A stretch of DNA of 31,005 bases from Christensenella sp. UBA4247. Its GTDB lineage: Bacteria > Bacillota > Clostridia > Christensenellales > CAG-1252. The notes below the pieces were generated by a model. It was not told the origin of the DNA and searched no databases. It saw only the letters and a program-made list of their open reading frames with translations. The translations under genes and the position numbers were made by a program. Below, piece after piece: positions 1 to 7,654 of the stretch. The first letter of the stretch is position 1. Every line of letters starts with the position of its first letter. The stretch lies in the NCBI GenBank assembly GCA_002395405.1, contig DGWX01000011.1, positions 1 through 31,005 on the forward strand. Direction: 5' to 3'.

Positions 1-435
1 GGCGACAGCGCGCGAACCTTTATGATCGGAAAGGTCAGCCGCGAAAAGAAAGATCTCGTGGAAACTGCCGAACAGGCGTTTTTCGAAGGGATCAAGGGCA
101 TAAATGCGTCCTCGCGCCTCGGCGACATATCGGGCGCGATCCAAGAATACGTTGAAGGGAAAGGATATTCCGTCGTAAGAGCTCTTACCGGTCACGGGAT
201 CGGCAGAGAGATGCACGAGGATCCCGCCGTTCCCAATTACGGCGTCAAAGGGCGCGGGCTCAGATTGCATAGCGGTCTGACCATCGCGATCGAGCCGATG
301 ATCAACCTCGGAAGGTACGACGTGTACACCGAGCGAGACGGTTGGACGGTCAGAACGAAGGATCATTCCCCTTCCGCTCATTACGAAAATACCGTGGTGA
401 TTTGGGAAGACGGGGTCGAGATCCTTACGATGTAA
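1..435 (+). CDS. map: Type I methionine aminopeptidase, C-terminal part (5' end outside window)
   Basis: The reading frame is open from base 1, so the gene begins upstream; an internal ATG at 22 is not the start because the residues before it (GDSARTF) already belong to the family. MetAP removes the initiator methionine from nascent proteins using two divalent metals. Visible motifs are GDSARTFMIG, GHGIGREMHEDP (metal-ligand His and substrate His), AIEPM (Glu ligand) and ENTVVIWEDGVEILT near the end (last Glu ligand and the family's typical C-terminus). The gene leads the map-KOW-infA-rpmJ-rpsM-rpsK-rpsD-rpoA-rplQ cluster and ends 10 nt before the next start, so it is surely cotranscribed. 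About 145 residues of a usual ~250 are present. Confidence 0.96.
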   Translation, partial: GDSARTFMIGKVSREKKDLVETAEQAFFEGIKGINASSRLGDISGAIQEYVEGKGYSVVRALTGHGIGREMHEDPAVPNYGVKGRGLRLHSGLTIAIEPMINLGRYDVYTERDGWTVRTKDHSPSAHYENTVVIWEDGVEILTM

Positions 436-445
436 GGAAAAAAAT

Positions 446-718
446 ATGCAAAAAGAAGTTTTCGTGGGCAGTATTGTTTATTCAAAAGCTGGACGGGACA
501 AGGGAAATTGTTATATAATAGTAAGGTTAGACGATAAAGGATACGCGTTCGTTTCGAACGGAAGCGACAAACCGCTATCGTCTCCCAAGCGAAAGAACGT
601 AAAACACTTGGATCCCGCAGGAGACTTAAACGAAACGATACGAGAGAAACTGCTGTCGGAAAAACAAGTATTCGACAGTGAGATCAAGAGCGCGCTGAGA
701 CAGTACTCGGGCAAATAA
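446..718 (+). CDS. KOW-domain RNA-binding protein (L14e/L6e/L27e-like)
   Basis: This 90-residue protein begins with a short KOW-type beta-barrel: VGSIVYSKAGRDKGNCYIIV has the glycine-centred loop and alternating hydrophobics of the KOW motif, followed by AFVSNGSDKPLSSPKRKN, which resembles archaeal/eukaryotic L14e-like proteins. Bacillota commonly carry such a gene between map and infA; it is thought to be ribosome- or RNA-associated, but its precise role is not established. The last 30 residues are charged and helical, with no other domain visible. The start ATG has an AAGGAAA purine stretch just upstream, overlapping the map stop codon, and the stop lies 11 nt before infA. Confidence 0.85.
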   Translation: MQKEVFVGSIVYSKAGRDKGNCYIIVRLDDKGYAFVSNGSDKPLSSPKRKNVKHLDPAGDLNETIREKLLSEKQVFDSEIKSALRQYSGK

Positions 719-729
719 GGAGGTCAGTT

Positions 730-954
730 TTGTCAAAGGAAGACGTCATAGAGGTCCAAGGCAAAGTCATTGAAGTGTTGCCTTATCAATCGTACAGAGT
801 AGAGCTCGAAAAGAGCGGCGCGCAGATCATCGCCTATCCCTCGGGAAAGATGCGCATCAAGAGTATTAAGATCATCGAAGGCGATTCGGTGAAAGTGGAA
901 ATAAGCCCTTACGATCTGACCAAAGGTCGCATCGTGTGGAGAGATAAGAACTAA
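730..954 (+). CDS. infA: Translation initiation factor IF-1
   Basis: IF-1 occupies the ribosomal A site during initiation and helps IF-2 and IF-3. The 74-residue product is a single S1/OB fold, with the hallmark segments KEDVIEVQGKVIEVLP, YRVELEKSGAQIIAYPSGKMR and the C-terminal SPYDLTKGRIVWR; length is normal (about 72). The start codon is TTG at 730, chosen because AAGGAGG at 717-723 lies 6 nt upstream and the family begins with SKEDVIE-type residues right after the initiator. One departure is IAYPSGKMRIKSIKI where most relatives have a HISGKMR-type segment, so the usual loop histidine is replaced. It belongs to the ribosomal operon, with 13 nt to rpmJ. Confidence 0.96.
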   Translation: MSKEDVIEVQGKVIEVLPYQSYRVELEKSGAQIIAYPSGKMRIKSIKIIEGDSVKVEISPYDLTKGRIVWRDKN

Positions 955-967
955 TTGGGAGGATATT

Positions 968-1084
968 ATGAAAGTAAGACCGTCGGTAAAACCTATGTGC
1001 GACAAATGCAAGATCATTAAGCGTCACGGCAAGGTTATGGTTATTTGCTCCAAGAGCAAGAGCCACAAGCAGGTACAAGGTTAA
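968..1084 (+). CDS. rpmJ: 50S ribosomal protein L36
   Basis: A 38-residue zinc-ribbon protein of the large subunit, beginning MKVRPSVKPMCDKCKIIKR as L36 proteins do. The zinc ligands read as Cys11, Cys14, Cys27 and His33. The usual L36 is 37 residues with the histidine five positions after the third cysteine; here CSKSKSH puts it six positions after, a one-residue insertion in the last zinc loop. GGGAGG lies upstream (959-963 region), and the frame ends in the standard Gln-Gly terminus (KQVQG). It sits in its standard place between infA and rpsM. The gene is below common length cut-offs and easily missed. Confidence 0.95.
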   Translation: MKVRPSVKPMCDKCKIIKRHGKVMVICSKSKSHKQVQG

Positions 1085-1197
1085 GTAAATCCGTTATTCG
1101 GTCGGGGTGCGGCTGGACGAATTCATTCCAAATCACATTTCGTCCTCTCGATTGAGTAATAAGATAAACACATCAAAGATTAAATGGAGGTATTTTA

Positions 1198-1566
1198 ATG
1201 GCTCGTATATCCGGTGTAGATTTGCCAAGGGAAAAAAGGCTCGAAATCGGCTTGACTTATATCTTCGGTATCGGTCTCGCGACTTCGCGCAAAATTTTGG
1301 CAGAGACAGGGATTAGCCCTGATATCAGGGTAAAAGATTTGGCAGAGAGCGACGTTGCCGTACTCAGAGAGTACATCGAAAAGAATCTGCACGTTGAAGG
1401 CGATCTGAAACGCGAAATCGACATGAACATCAAGAGACTTCGCGAAATCGGTTGCTATCGCGGCGTCCGTCATAGAAAAGGTTTGCCTGTAAGAGGGCAA
1501 AGCAGCAAGAGGAACGCTCGTACCCGTAAAGGTCCGAGACGCACCGTCGGCCGTTCTAAGAAATAA
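1198..1566 (+). CDS. rpsM: 30S ribosomal protein S13
   Basis: S13 lies in the head of the small subunit and contacts the P-site tRNA and bridge B1. The 122-residue protein has the full family pattern: MARISGVDLPREKRLEIGLTY, the helix-hairpin-helix IFGIGLATSRKIL, the REIDMNIKRL helix, and the basic tail GCYRGVRHRKGLPVRGQ...KGPRRTVGRSKK that reaches the tRNAs. The ATG is preceded by TGGAGG at 1185-1190. It follows a 113-nt gap after rpmJ, much longer than the other gaps in this operon (10-18 nt); the gap contains a 7-bp inverted repeat (1115-1121 with 1139-1145) and no recognised promoter. Confidence 0.97.
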   Translation: MARISGVDLPREKRLEIGLTYIFGIGLATSRKILAETGISPDIRVKDLAESDVAVLREYIEKNLHVEGDLKREIDMNIKRLREIGCYRGVRHRKGLPVRGQSSKRNARTRKGPRRTVGRSKK

Positions 1567-1580
1567 GGGAGGACGCAATC

Positions 1581-1973
1581 ATGGCAGTTAAGAAAAGTGT
1601 GACTAAAAAGCGTAAGGACATTACGCGCGTTGATAGAGGACAAGCCCATATCCAATGCTCCTTTAACAACACGATCATTACGATCACCGATTTGCAAGGA
1701 AACGCGATCAGCGCTTCCAGCGCGGGCAAGCTCGGACTTCGCGGCTCCAAAAAGAGCACGCCGTACGCAGCGCAAATGGTTATGGAAGACGCGGCTAAGG
1801 TCGCGAAAGAGCACGGGCTTAAAAGCGTTGACGTATTCGTAAAAGGCCCCGGTCAAGGAAGGGAATCCGCCATTCGCGCGCTTCAAAACGCGGATATCGC
1901 GGTTACTTCGATCCAAGACGTTTCGCCCATTCCGCATAACGGATGCCGTCCGCCCAAGCGCAGAAGGTTATAG
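1581..1973 (+). CDS. rpsK: 30S ribosomal protein S11
   Basis: S11 forms part of the platform of the small subunit near the E site. The 130-residue product matches the family throughout: the basic N-terminus, IQCSFNNTIITITD, GNAISASSAGKLGLRGSKKSTPYAAQ, VFVKGPGQGRESAIRAL and the invariant-type ending PIPHNGCRPPKRRRL. The ATG has GGGAGG (1568-1573) ahead of it and begins 14 nt after rpsM, so the genes are translated from one message. Length is normal and no unusual residue was noticed. Confidence 0.97.
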   Translation: MAVKKSVTKKRKDITRVDRGQAHIQCSFNNTIITITDLQGNAISASSAGKLGLRGSKKSTPYAAQMVMEDAAKVAKEHGLKSVDVFVKGPGQGRESAIRALQNADIAVTSIQDVSPIPHNGCRPPKRRRL

Positions 1974-1986
1974 GAGGTAGAGAAAG

Positions 1987-2643
1987 ATGGCTAAATATAC
2001 AGGTCCCGATTGTCGCTTGTGCAGAAGAGAGGGTGAAAAATTATACCTCAAAGGCGACAGATGTTATAATATCAGCAGTGACGGAACGCAGGGCAGGAAA
2101 CTTTGCCCCTTGGAGAAAGGGCGCATCAATCCCCCGGGCCCCGCTAAAACCGGCAGAAGAAAGATCTCCGATTACGCTTTGCAGCTTCGCGAAAAGCAGA
2201 AGACCAAGAGAGCGTACGGTATCTTGGAGAAGCAGTTCCGTATGTACCACGAGAAAGCAGAGCGTATGAAGGGTATTACGGGTGAAAATATGCTTATCCT
2301 TATCGAGCGCAGATTGGATAACGTCGTTTTCCGTCTCGGAATCGGCGGCAGCAGAGCGCAGGCAAGACAAATCGTTAACCACGGTCACATCACCGTGAAC
2401 GGCAAAAACGTTAATATTCCTTCTTATTTGGTTTCCCCCGGCGACGTGATCGCGGTCAAGGAAAATAAGCAGGGCAAAAAATTATTCGAGGCGGTTAAAG
2501 AAGTGGGCGCGAAGTCCGCTCTTCCTCAGTGGCTCGAATTTGACAAAACCACCCTTACCGGTAAAGTTTTGCAAATGCCGAAGCGCGAGGACATCGACCT
2601 CAGAATCAAGGAGCACATGATCGTAGAGTTGTACTCCAAGTAA
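1987..2643 (+). CDS. rpsD: 30S ribosomal protein S4, zinc-type with a lengthened zinc loop
   Basis: S4 is a primary 16S rRNA-binding protein that starts small-subunit assembly. The protein (218 residues) has an N-terminal zinc-binding region, a helical S4 domain and the S4 RNA-binding domain around residues 107-170 (RRLDNVVFRLGI, RAQARQIVNHGHITVNG). Candidate zinc ligands are Cys9, Cys12, Cys26 and Cys40. In usual Cys-type S4 proteins the fourth cysteine is about five residues after the third; here there are fourteen, an insertion of about nine residues (NISSDGTQGRKLC) that also explains the length above the usual ~208. The ATG follows TAGGAGG. Presence of rpsD inside the alpha operon is a Clostridia-like trait; S4 is often the translational repressor of this operon. 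Confidence 0.96.
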   Translation: MAKYTGPDCRLCRREGEKLYLKGDRCYNISSDGTQGRKLCPLEKGRINPPGPAKTGRRKISDYALQLREKQKTKRAYGILEKQFRMYHEKAERMKGITGENMLILIERRLDNVVFRLGIGGSRAQARQIVNHGHITVNGKNVNIPSYLVSPGDVIAVKENKQGKKLFEAVKEVGAKSALPQWLEFDKTTLTGKVLQMPKREDIDLRIKEHMIVELYSK

Positions 2644-2658
2644 TAAAGGAGGGATATT

Positions 2659-3618
2659 ATGATAAAAATCAAAACACCGCAAATCAACGCAACGGAAAAC
2701 GCGGACGGTTCGATAGCAACCATTACCGTAGAGCCGCTTGAGAAAGGTCTCGGAACCACCCTCGGCAACGCTCTTCGCAGGATGCTTCTGTCCGATCTTC
2801 CCGGCGTAGCGGCGGTCGGCATTAAAATTGCCGGCGTTATGCACGAGTTTTCCACGATCCCCGGTATTGTGGAAGACGTCGTCGATATCATTCTCAATAT
2901 CAAAGGATTGGCGTTCAAGGCAAACAGCCCCTTGGAAGACGGAGAAAGGATCGTCGTAACCGTTAAGTCGAATACCCCCGGCCCCGTGCTCGGAAAGGAT
3001 ATCGACTGCGGTATGAATCTGACCGTCGTAAACGGAAACCACCCGATCTGCACGATCAACGAAGGCGGCGAGCTTGATATGGAGATCACCGTTTCCTCAG
3101 GAAGAGGTTACGTGGGCGCCGATAAAAATAAGATCGCGGATCAACCCATCGGTTACATTCCCGTTGACAGCATCTTTACCCCCGTCCTTGCGGCGAGCTA
3201 TGCCGTGGAAGACGCGCGCGTCGGGCAGGATATCAATTACGACAGGCTCGTTTTGAACGTTAAGACGAACGGAACGACCCCCGCGAAAGAGACTCTTTCC
3301 CTTGCCGCTAAGATCTTGGACGATCACGCGAAACTCTTTATCAACCTTTGTGAAAACGTTGAGAATATGGAAACCACTCTCGAGCCGGACGAACCCGATC
3401 CCCGCGACACCCACCTCGAGAAAACCATCGAAGAGCTCGACTTGTCCGTTCGTTCCTATAACTGCTTGAAGAGAGCGGGCATTCATACCGTTGGCGATTT
3501 GATCGAAAAATCCGAGTATGAAATGTTAAAGGTTCGTAACCTTGGGCAAAAGTCGCTTGACGAAGTGAAATTGAAGCTCGCGGAGCTGGACCTTTCTCTC
3601 CGCAGTAACGACGAATAA
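2659..3618 (+). CDS. rpoA: DNA-directed RNA polymerase alpha subunit
   Basis: Alpha dimerises to nucleate RNA polymerase assembly and uses its C-terminal domain for UP elements and activators. The N-terminal domain spans about residues 1-230, with the signature LEKGLGTTLGNALRRMLLSD (28-47) and the GYVGADKN...GYIPVDSIFTPV segment. A short acidic linker (about 231-255) leads to the C-terminal helix-hairpin-helix domain, with ELDLSVRSYNCLKRAGI and RNLGQKSLDEVKLKL. Length (319) is normal for Bacillota. AAAGGAGG is placed just before the ATG. rpsD is 15 nt upstream and rplQ follows, the universal neighbours. Confidence 0.97.
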   Translation: MIKIKTPQINATENADGSIATITVEPLEKGLGTTLGNALRRMLLSDLPGVAAVGIKIAGVMHEFSTIPGIVEDVVDIILNIKGLAFKANSPLEDGERIVVTVKSNTPGPVLGKDIDCGMNLTVVNGNHPICTINEGGELDMEITVSSGRGYVGADKNKIADQPIGYIPVDSIFTPVLAASYAVEDARVGQDINYDRLVLNVKTNGTTPAKETLSLAAKILDDHAKLFINLCENVENMETTLEPDEPDPRDTHLEKTIEELDLSVRSYNCLKRAGIHTVGDLIEKSEYEMLKVRNLGQKSLDEVKLKLAELDLSLRSNDE

Positions 3619-3636
3619 TTTGGAGGCTTGATTACT

Positions 3637-4146
3637 ATGGATCAAAGAAAATTAGGAAAACCGACAGACCAGCGTATGGCGATGTTGAAAAACGAAGTTT
3701 CCGATTTGCTGTGGTACGGCAAAATCGAAATCACCTTCGATCGCGCCAAAGAGGTAAGTCGTCTTGCTGAAAAACTCCTTACGCTCGCAATCAATACCTA
3801 TCAGGACACCGTCGAGGTGACCAAGGAAAAAGTAAATCTCAAAAATGAAAAAGTGTCCGTTAAGTTCGTAAACGACGGACCCAAAAAGTTGGCGGCAAGA
3901 CGTCGCTTGATGGCTGAGCTTTACGATATCCAAGAGAAAAAAGGCGAGAAGGAAAGCAAGAGCAAGTACGCAGCCAGAACGAAGGACATCAACCATCCGT
4001 TGATCGAGAAGATCTTCAACGAGTACGCTCCGAAATATAAAGAGCGCAACGATAAGCAAACCCAAGGCGGCGGTTATACCCGCATTTTGAGGCTTGGTCA
4101 GAGAAGAGGCGACGCCGCTGAAATGGCGATCATCGAGCTCCTTTGA
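3637..4146 (+). CDS. rplQ: 50S ribosomal protein L17, long form
   Basis: L17 binds 23S rRNA near the exit tunnel. The start ATG at 3637 is preferred over an in-frame TTG at 3628, because GGAGG at 3622-3626 is 10 nt from the ATG but only 1 nt from the TTG, and because family members begin with a segment like MDQRKLGKPTDQR. The product is 169 residues, against about 120 in B. subtilis. The extra ~48 residues form a lysine/glutamate-rich insert after LLTLAINTY (about 55-103), before the conserved C-terminus GGGYTRILRLGQRRGDAAEMAIIELL. Long L17 forms with a central insert occur in other Clostridia. This is the last gene of the operon; a terminator follows at 4250. Confidence 0.95.
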   Translation: MDQRKLGKPTDQRMAMLKNEVSDLLWYGKIEITFDRAKEVSRLAEKLLTLAINTYQDTVEVTKEKVNLKNEKVSVKFVNDGPKKLAARRRLMAELYDIQEKKGEKESKSKYAARTKDINHPLIEKIFNEYAPKYKERNDKQTQGGGYTRILRLGQRRGDAAEMAIIELL

Positions 4147-4249
4147 TCGTTCATCGAATAAAAAAGCAGTTTGATTAGTGTTGTTCCATTAGGGATTTTA
4201 TGAAAAACTGAAAATCAATGGTAATTACACTTTCAAGCGGTGGGCATTC

Positions 4250-4285
4250 AAGGATTTGGATCGTTCCAAATCCTTGTTTTTATTA
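4250..4285 (+). terminator. Rho-independent terminator of the ribosomal/rpoA operon
   Basis: A perfect 11-bp stem, AAGGATTTGGA (4250-4260) with TCCAAATCCTT (4265-4275) and a TCGT loop, is followed by a T-rich tract. It lies about 100 nt after rplQ with no gene between. In the otherwise empty 4147-4457 stretch, this and the promoter at 4321 are the only signals I see. Confidence 0.9.
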
Positions 4286-4320
4286 TTTTATAAAAACATT
4301 CATAAAAGCGCTTTGTAGTA

Positions 4321-4349
4321 TTGAAATACTTTATAATATATGCCATAAT
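4321..4349 (+). promoter_or_regulatory. Sigma-A-like promoter for the lipoprotein gene at 4458
   Basis: TTGAAA (4321-4326) and CATAAT (4344-4349) are separated by exactly 17 bp. Transcription would start near 4357, giving a leader of about 100 nt before the ATG at 4458, which has AAGGAG at 4444-4449. It lies just downstream of the operon terminator, so it would restart transcription independently. Confidence 0.6.
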
Positions 4350-4457
4350 TACAGTAGTAGGGTGTATCCATATCAAACAATCGGAGTATTCGTCATTCAG
4401 CCGCAAAGATACAACTGCTAAAAACACAATCATATTGTATATCAAGGAGATACAATC

Positions 4458-6056
4458 ATGAAAAGAAACTTGATTTTTTTGTTGCTTTTAAGCGTTTGTA
4501 TCATTGGGTTTGCGGCTTGTTCGGCCACCGGCGGCAATAATAATGTCGAAATTACGACTGCCAAGTCGGGGAAAGTCGCGGTCAGCTTATACGATCAAAC
4601 CGAGCCCGCCGAAAAGCAGAGTGCCTCTACACAACTGACGCCGCTCGTCGGCACGACCGACAAAAGTATCACCGACGACGCCACCGGGATGCATCGTATC
4701 ATTATACGTACGCAAGGCGAAGGCACACTGACGACCTCTACGGACAAAGCAACGGAAGGCGCGACGGTCACGTTCACCGCCACACCCGCAACCAACTGGA
4801 GATTTGTTTCCGTTACCGTAAATGGTGAGATTGTGCAGAACAACGGCACTTCCTTCGTTATGCCCGCTCAAGACGCGAACGTCGTCGCCACTTTTGCGGA
4901 TATGCGCCACACCGTGTTCGTGGGCGATCATATCACACCGGATTGGGGCGAACTCCGCGATGACTTTTCCACCGCCTATACGATCGTCGAGGGACAGCGG
5001 TACGAGTTTACCGTCAATTATCAAGAAGATAATCATTATTACGAGGACAAGGACGTCACTTGCCGTTCGAGGGACGGAAACGAGATCCTCGCAACCGTTA
5101 CCAAAGTCGGCGACGGGAGATATGAGTTTATCGCGCCCGACAGTGATTGCCATCTGACAGTCACAACGCACGAGTATCGCCATATAGACGCCGTCAAGGT
5201 GTTCACCTCTTCATTCGGTTGGGGAATATACTCCGAGCAGGATTACACCGATTATTTTACCGTCGAAATCACGGCAGACGGGCGACCTTACACGTACGGT
5301 GATTTCATAAAAGATAATGCGGAAGTGTGTATAACCCTATCGTCTAAAATTGATTTTACGGTAACGAGAATAAACAGGGACAACGGCTATCTCGTACGCT
5401 ACGAGAAAGACGACTCTAACGACCAATATACTTTTACATTGGATTTCAGCGCACAGTCGCTTGGTATCGAAATCGAACTATCCGAGCAACCGTTCACAGT
5501 CAACTGTCCGCAAGCCGAACACGGCAACGTATCTTGCGACAAAGCGGCTGCGTTTGCCGAGGATATCGTCGTTGTCACCGTTACCCCTGACGAGGACTAC
5601 GCGCTCTATACGCTCAAATATAGCGACGGACAAGCAGAATATGAGATTTATGAGCAAGACGGCGTTTATTCCTTTGAAATGCCCGATTCCGATGTAACGA
5701 TAACTGCCATGTTCGTTTCAAACACCGCAATCGCTTGCTCCATAAAGGCTTACGATATGAGCGACGAACGTTATATTGAGTTGGCGGACGCGATCGCCTC
5801 GCTGGAATACGCGGGAAGATCGTATCCTGTGACGGATGGATCGTTGTTGTTCTTTGACGAAAGTCTGATCGGACAAACCGCTGAGATAAAAGTTTCCTTG
5901 GATAGTCATTATTATATGCAAAAAGTGCAATACGTGGATGGGGACGGCAACCAGTATGGCGAGATTGGGCGAAATGAATGGGGGGACGGGACGATCAGCC
6001 TCCATTTGACGGTGCAAGAAGAAGATTTCTGCATCGTCTTACGCGTGTATGCTTAG
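4458..6056 (+). CDS. Surface lipoprotein with InlB-B-like (Flg_new_2-type) repeats
   Basis: The 532-residue product starts with a lipoprotein signal peptide: basic MKRN, a hydrophobic run, and a lipobox ending GFAAC with the lipidated Cys at 21, so it should be anchored on the outer face of the membrane. Two segments look like the divergent InlB B-repeat family, with the recurring pattern of valued residues GATVTFTATPATNWRFVSVTVNG followed by FVMPAQDANVVATF (shown in parts; about residues 78-148) and VTVTPDEDYALYTLKYSDG followed by FEMPDSDVTITAMF (about 344-420). The middle and C-terminal parts are also beta-rich without a name I can give. There is no catalytic motif; a structural or adhesive role is likely. 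It is followed after 11 nt by the DUF6273-like gene. Confidence 0.75.
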   Translation: MKRNLIFLLLLSVCIIGFAACSATGGNNNVEITTAKSGKVAVSLYDQTEPAEKQSASTQLTPLVGTTDKSITDDATGMHRIIIRTQGEGTLTTSTDKATEGATVTFTATPATNWRFVSVTVNGEIVQNNGTSFVMPAQDANVVATFADMRHTVFVGDHITPDWGELRDDFSTAYTIVEGQRYEFTVNYQEDNHYYEDKDVTCRSRDGNEILATVTKVGDGRYEFIAPDSDCHLTVTTHEYRHIDAVKVFTSSFGWGIYSEQDYTDYFTVEITADGRPYTYGDFIKDNAEVCITLSSKIDFTVTRINRDNGYLVRYEKDDSNDQYTFTLDFSAQSLGIEIELSEQPFTVNCPQAEHGNVSCDKAAAFAEDIVVVTVTPDEDYALYTLKYSDGQAEYEIYEQDGVYSFEMPDSDVTITAMFVSNTAIACSIKAYDMSDERYIELADAIASLEYAGRSYPVTDGSLLFFDESLIGQTAEIKVSLDSHYYMQKVQYVDGDGNQYGEIGRNEWGDGTISLHLTVQEEDFCIVLRVYA

Positions 6057-6067
6057 TGAGGTACATT

Positions 6068-7573
6068 ATGAAAAAAGCACGTAAATATTTTTTATTTGTA
6101 ATTCCGTTCGTGTTGGCTCTGGCGTTTACGTTGTCGGGTATAGCGGGTATAACGACGGCGACAGTCGCCTATGCCGCCGATAAAACGACCTATACTCGTC
6201 AAGGCGATACGGTATGGTTCGGGTATTATCCGCAGACCAAGGCTACCGACGAGGAACTATCTAAGATGAGCGCGACCGCGGATGAAAACGGCTATTTCAC
6301 TTCGGGTAAGGACAAGTTCGTCAAGGTGACGAGCGCAAATCCGCAGTTTCACTTGGAGACGGCGGACACCGATTATATCCCGTTTGACGACGACAGCCAA
6401 CCCGTAGTCGGCGCGACGTACTACTTTAAGATGGAGCCGATCGAGTGGAAAGTGATGGTGGACGACGCGGATAATAACGCGGTCAAGTTGGTTTCCAAAA
6501 GGTACCTGGATACGCACTTTTGGCTGTCCGCCGACAACGTGCAGGAAAGTGGTCCGTCAAAGTATAACGTCGCAGAGGGAGTGCCCGCCAATACGTCCGC
6601 CAGCAGTTGGCGATACAGCGAGATACGCGCTTGGCTCAACGACGGATTTCTGAACGCCGCCTTTTCGGCGAACGAGCAAAAGAGCCTGTACGTGTTTGCC
6701 AACGTCAACACCATCGACTATCGCAAAGACGATCCCGATACCGTCGTCAACGACTACGTAGCCGTAGGCGATCGTTCGGATTACGACGCGGCGGGGGACG
6801 ACGGCAGACCCACCGATTACGCCATCGTCAAGGGCGCGACTTGGTGTTACAACAAAGACCATATTTACTACTGGGTCAATTCTCTCTATTCTACCTTCGG
6901 CTCGGGATACGTGCGGTTGTATCGCCATGACGAACACGAAAAGGTGGCGTCCGTAGACTCGGTCGAAGCCGTCCGTCCTATCATATACGTCAAACGCGGG
7001 GACGCCAAGATTTTGGCGACGGCAACGCAAAAAGAGGAAAAACAAGCAAACCTGCTTCTTATCTTCGGGATCATCGCCGCCGTACTCGGTGCGGCAGCGG
7101 CTGTGCCGATAATGGTAATAACGAGCGCACGGTATAAAAAGTTACCTGCCGAACAGAAGAAAGGCAAGTTCCCCTACAAAAAGCACGAAGTGCCTCTCAT
7201 TGCCTGCGGGCTCGTCCTTCTGATCGGCGGACTTTTAATGATATTCCTTCCGATAGCGATAAACGGCGGCGGCATCGGCGGCGGAAAATTGCAGCCTGGT
7301 ATCTACGTGCAACAAGGCTCTTACGGCGGCGGACAACAAGGCTCGACGGCGTTTCGCCTCAACGCCGACGGTACGTACAATCATGCTGGGTATTACGATG
7401 GCAATTCCACCGTTTGGGACAACGGCGGCACGTGGTCGCAAAGCGGATCAACGGTGACGTTTGTCGCCAAGGGCAATCCAATGACCCCCGCAGGTTATAC
7501 GGTCACCGCGACCATCTACGACGGCGGCAGTTCCTTCGGCTCGGGCGGCGAGCGATTCAAACGCACCGGCTGA
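6068..7573 (+). CDS. Secreted/membrane-anchored DUF6273-like protein with C-terminal beta domain
   Basis: The start is ATG 6068, preceded by TGAGGT, giving 501 residues; a longer frame from 5978 would overlap the upstream gene and lack a signal peptide. Residues 1-36 are a signal peptide (MKKARKYFLF, hydrophobic core, AYA near 35-37). Residues about 38-320 carry the DUF6273 hallmarks: VWFGYYPQ, FKMEPIEWKVM, SKRYLD, SEIRAWLNDGFLNAAFSANE, RPIIYVK. This domain is widespread in Clostridia surface proteins; its function is not known. Two membrane segments follow (about 328-350 and 375-399), then a glycine-rich C-terminal beta domain (about 410-501, TAFRLNADGTYNHAG, GGTWSQSGSTVTF) like small lipocalin-type modules. 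The membrane hairpin places both flanking domains outside. It is probably cotranscribed with the lipoprotein upstream. Confidence 0.75.
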   Translation: MKKARKYFLFVIPFVLALAFTLSGIAGITTATVAYAADKTTYTRQGDTVWFGYYPQTKATDEELSKMSATADENGYFTSGKDKFVKVTSANPQFHLETADTDYIPFDDDSQPVVGATYYFKMEPIEWKVMVDDADNNAVKLVSKRYLDTHFWLSADNVQESGPSKYNVAEGVPANTSASSWRYSEIRAWLNDGFLNAAFSANEQKSLYVFANVNTIDYRKDDPDTVVNDYVAVGDRSDYDAAGDDGRPTDYAIVKGATWCYNKDHIYYWVNSLYSTFGSGYVRLYRHDEHEKVASVDSVEAVRPIIYVKRGDAKILATATQKEEKQANLLLIFGIIAAVLGAAAAVPIMVITSARYKKLPAEQKKGKFPYKKHEVPLIACGLVLLIGGLLMIFLPIAINGGGIGGGKLQPGIYVQQGSYGGGQQGSTAFRLNADGTYNHAGYYDGNSTVWDNGGTWSQSGSTVTFVAKGNPMTPAGYTVTATIYDGGSSFGSGGERFKRTG

Positions 7574-7603
7574 AAACGACAATAATATGCTCAAAAAAAA
7601 GAT

Positions 7604-7637
7604 TAGGGTGTTGAAGCTTTTCAACACCCTATTTTTA
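7604..7637 (+). terminator. Rho-independent terminator after the DUF6273-like gene
   Basis: A perfect 12-bp stem TAGGGTGTTGAA (7604-7615) with TTCAACACCCTA (7620-7631), loop GCTT, is followed by TTTTT. An A-run on the other side makes it usable in both directions. Confidence 0.9.
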
Positions 7638-7654
7638 CAAAGAATTTTTTGTGA

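Noticed and set aside
1107..1316. 69-codon plus-strand frame before and across the start of rpsM
   Set aside because: It overlaps rpsM out of frame and has no ribosome binding site or conserved motif.
3628..3636. TTG start three codons upstream in rplQ
   Set aside because: Only 1 nt separates it from GGAGG; ATG 3637 has correct spacing and matches the family N-terminus.
5978..6067. N-terminal extension of the DUF6273-like gene
   Set aside because: It would overlap the lipoprotein gene and place a signal peptide internally; ATG 6068 has a good site (TGAGGT) and begins a proper signal peptide.
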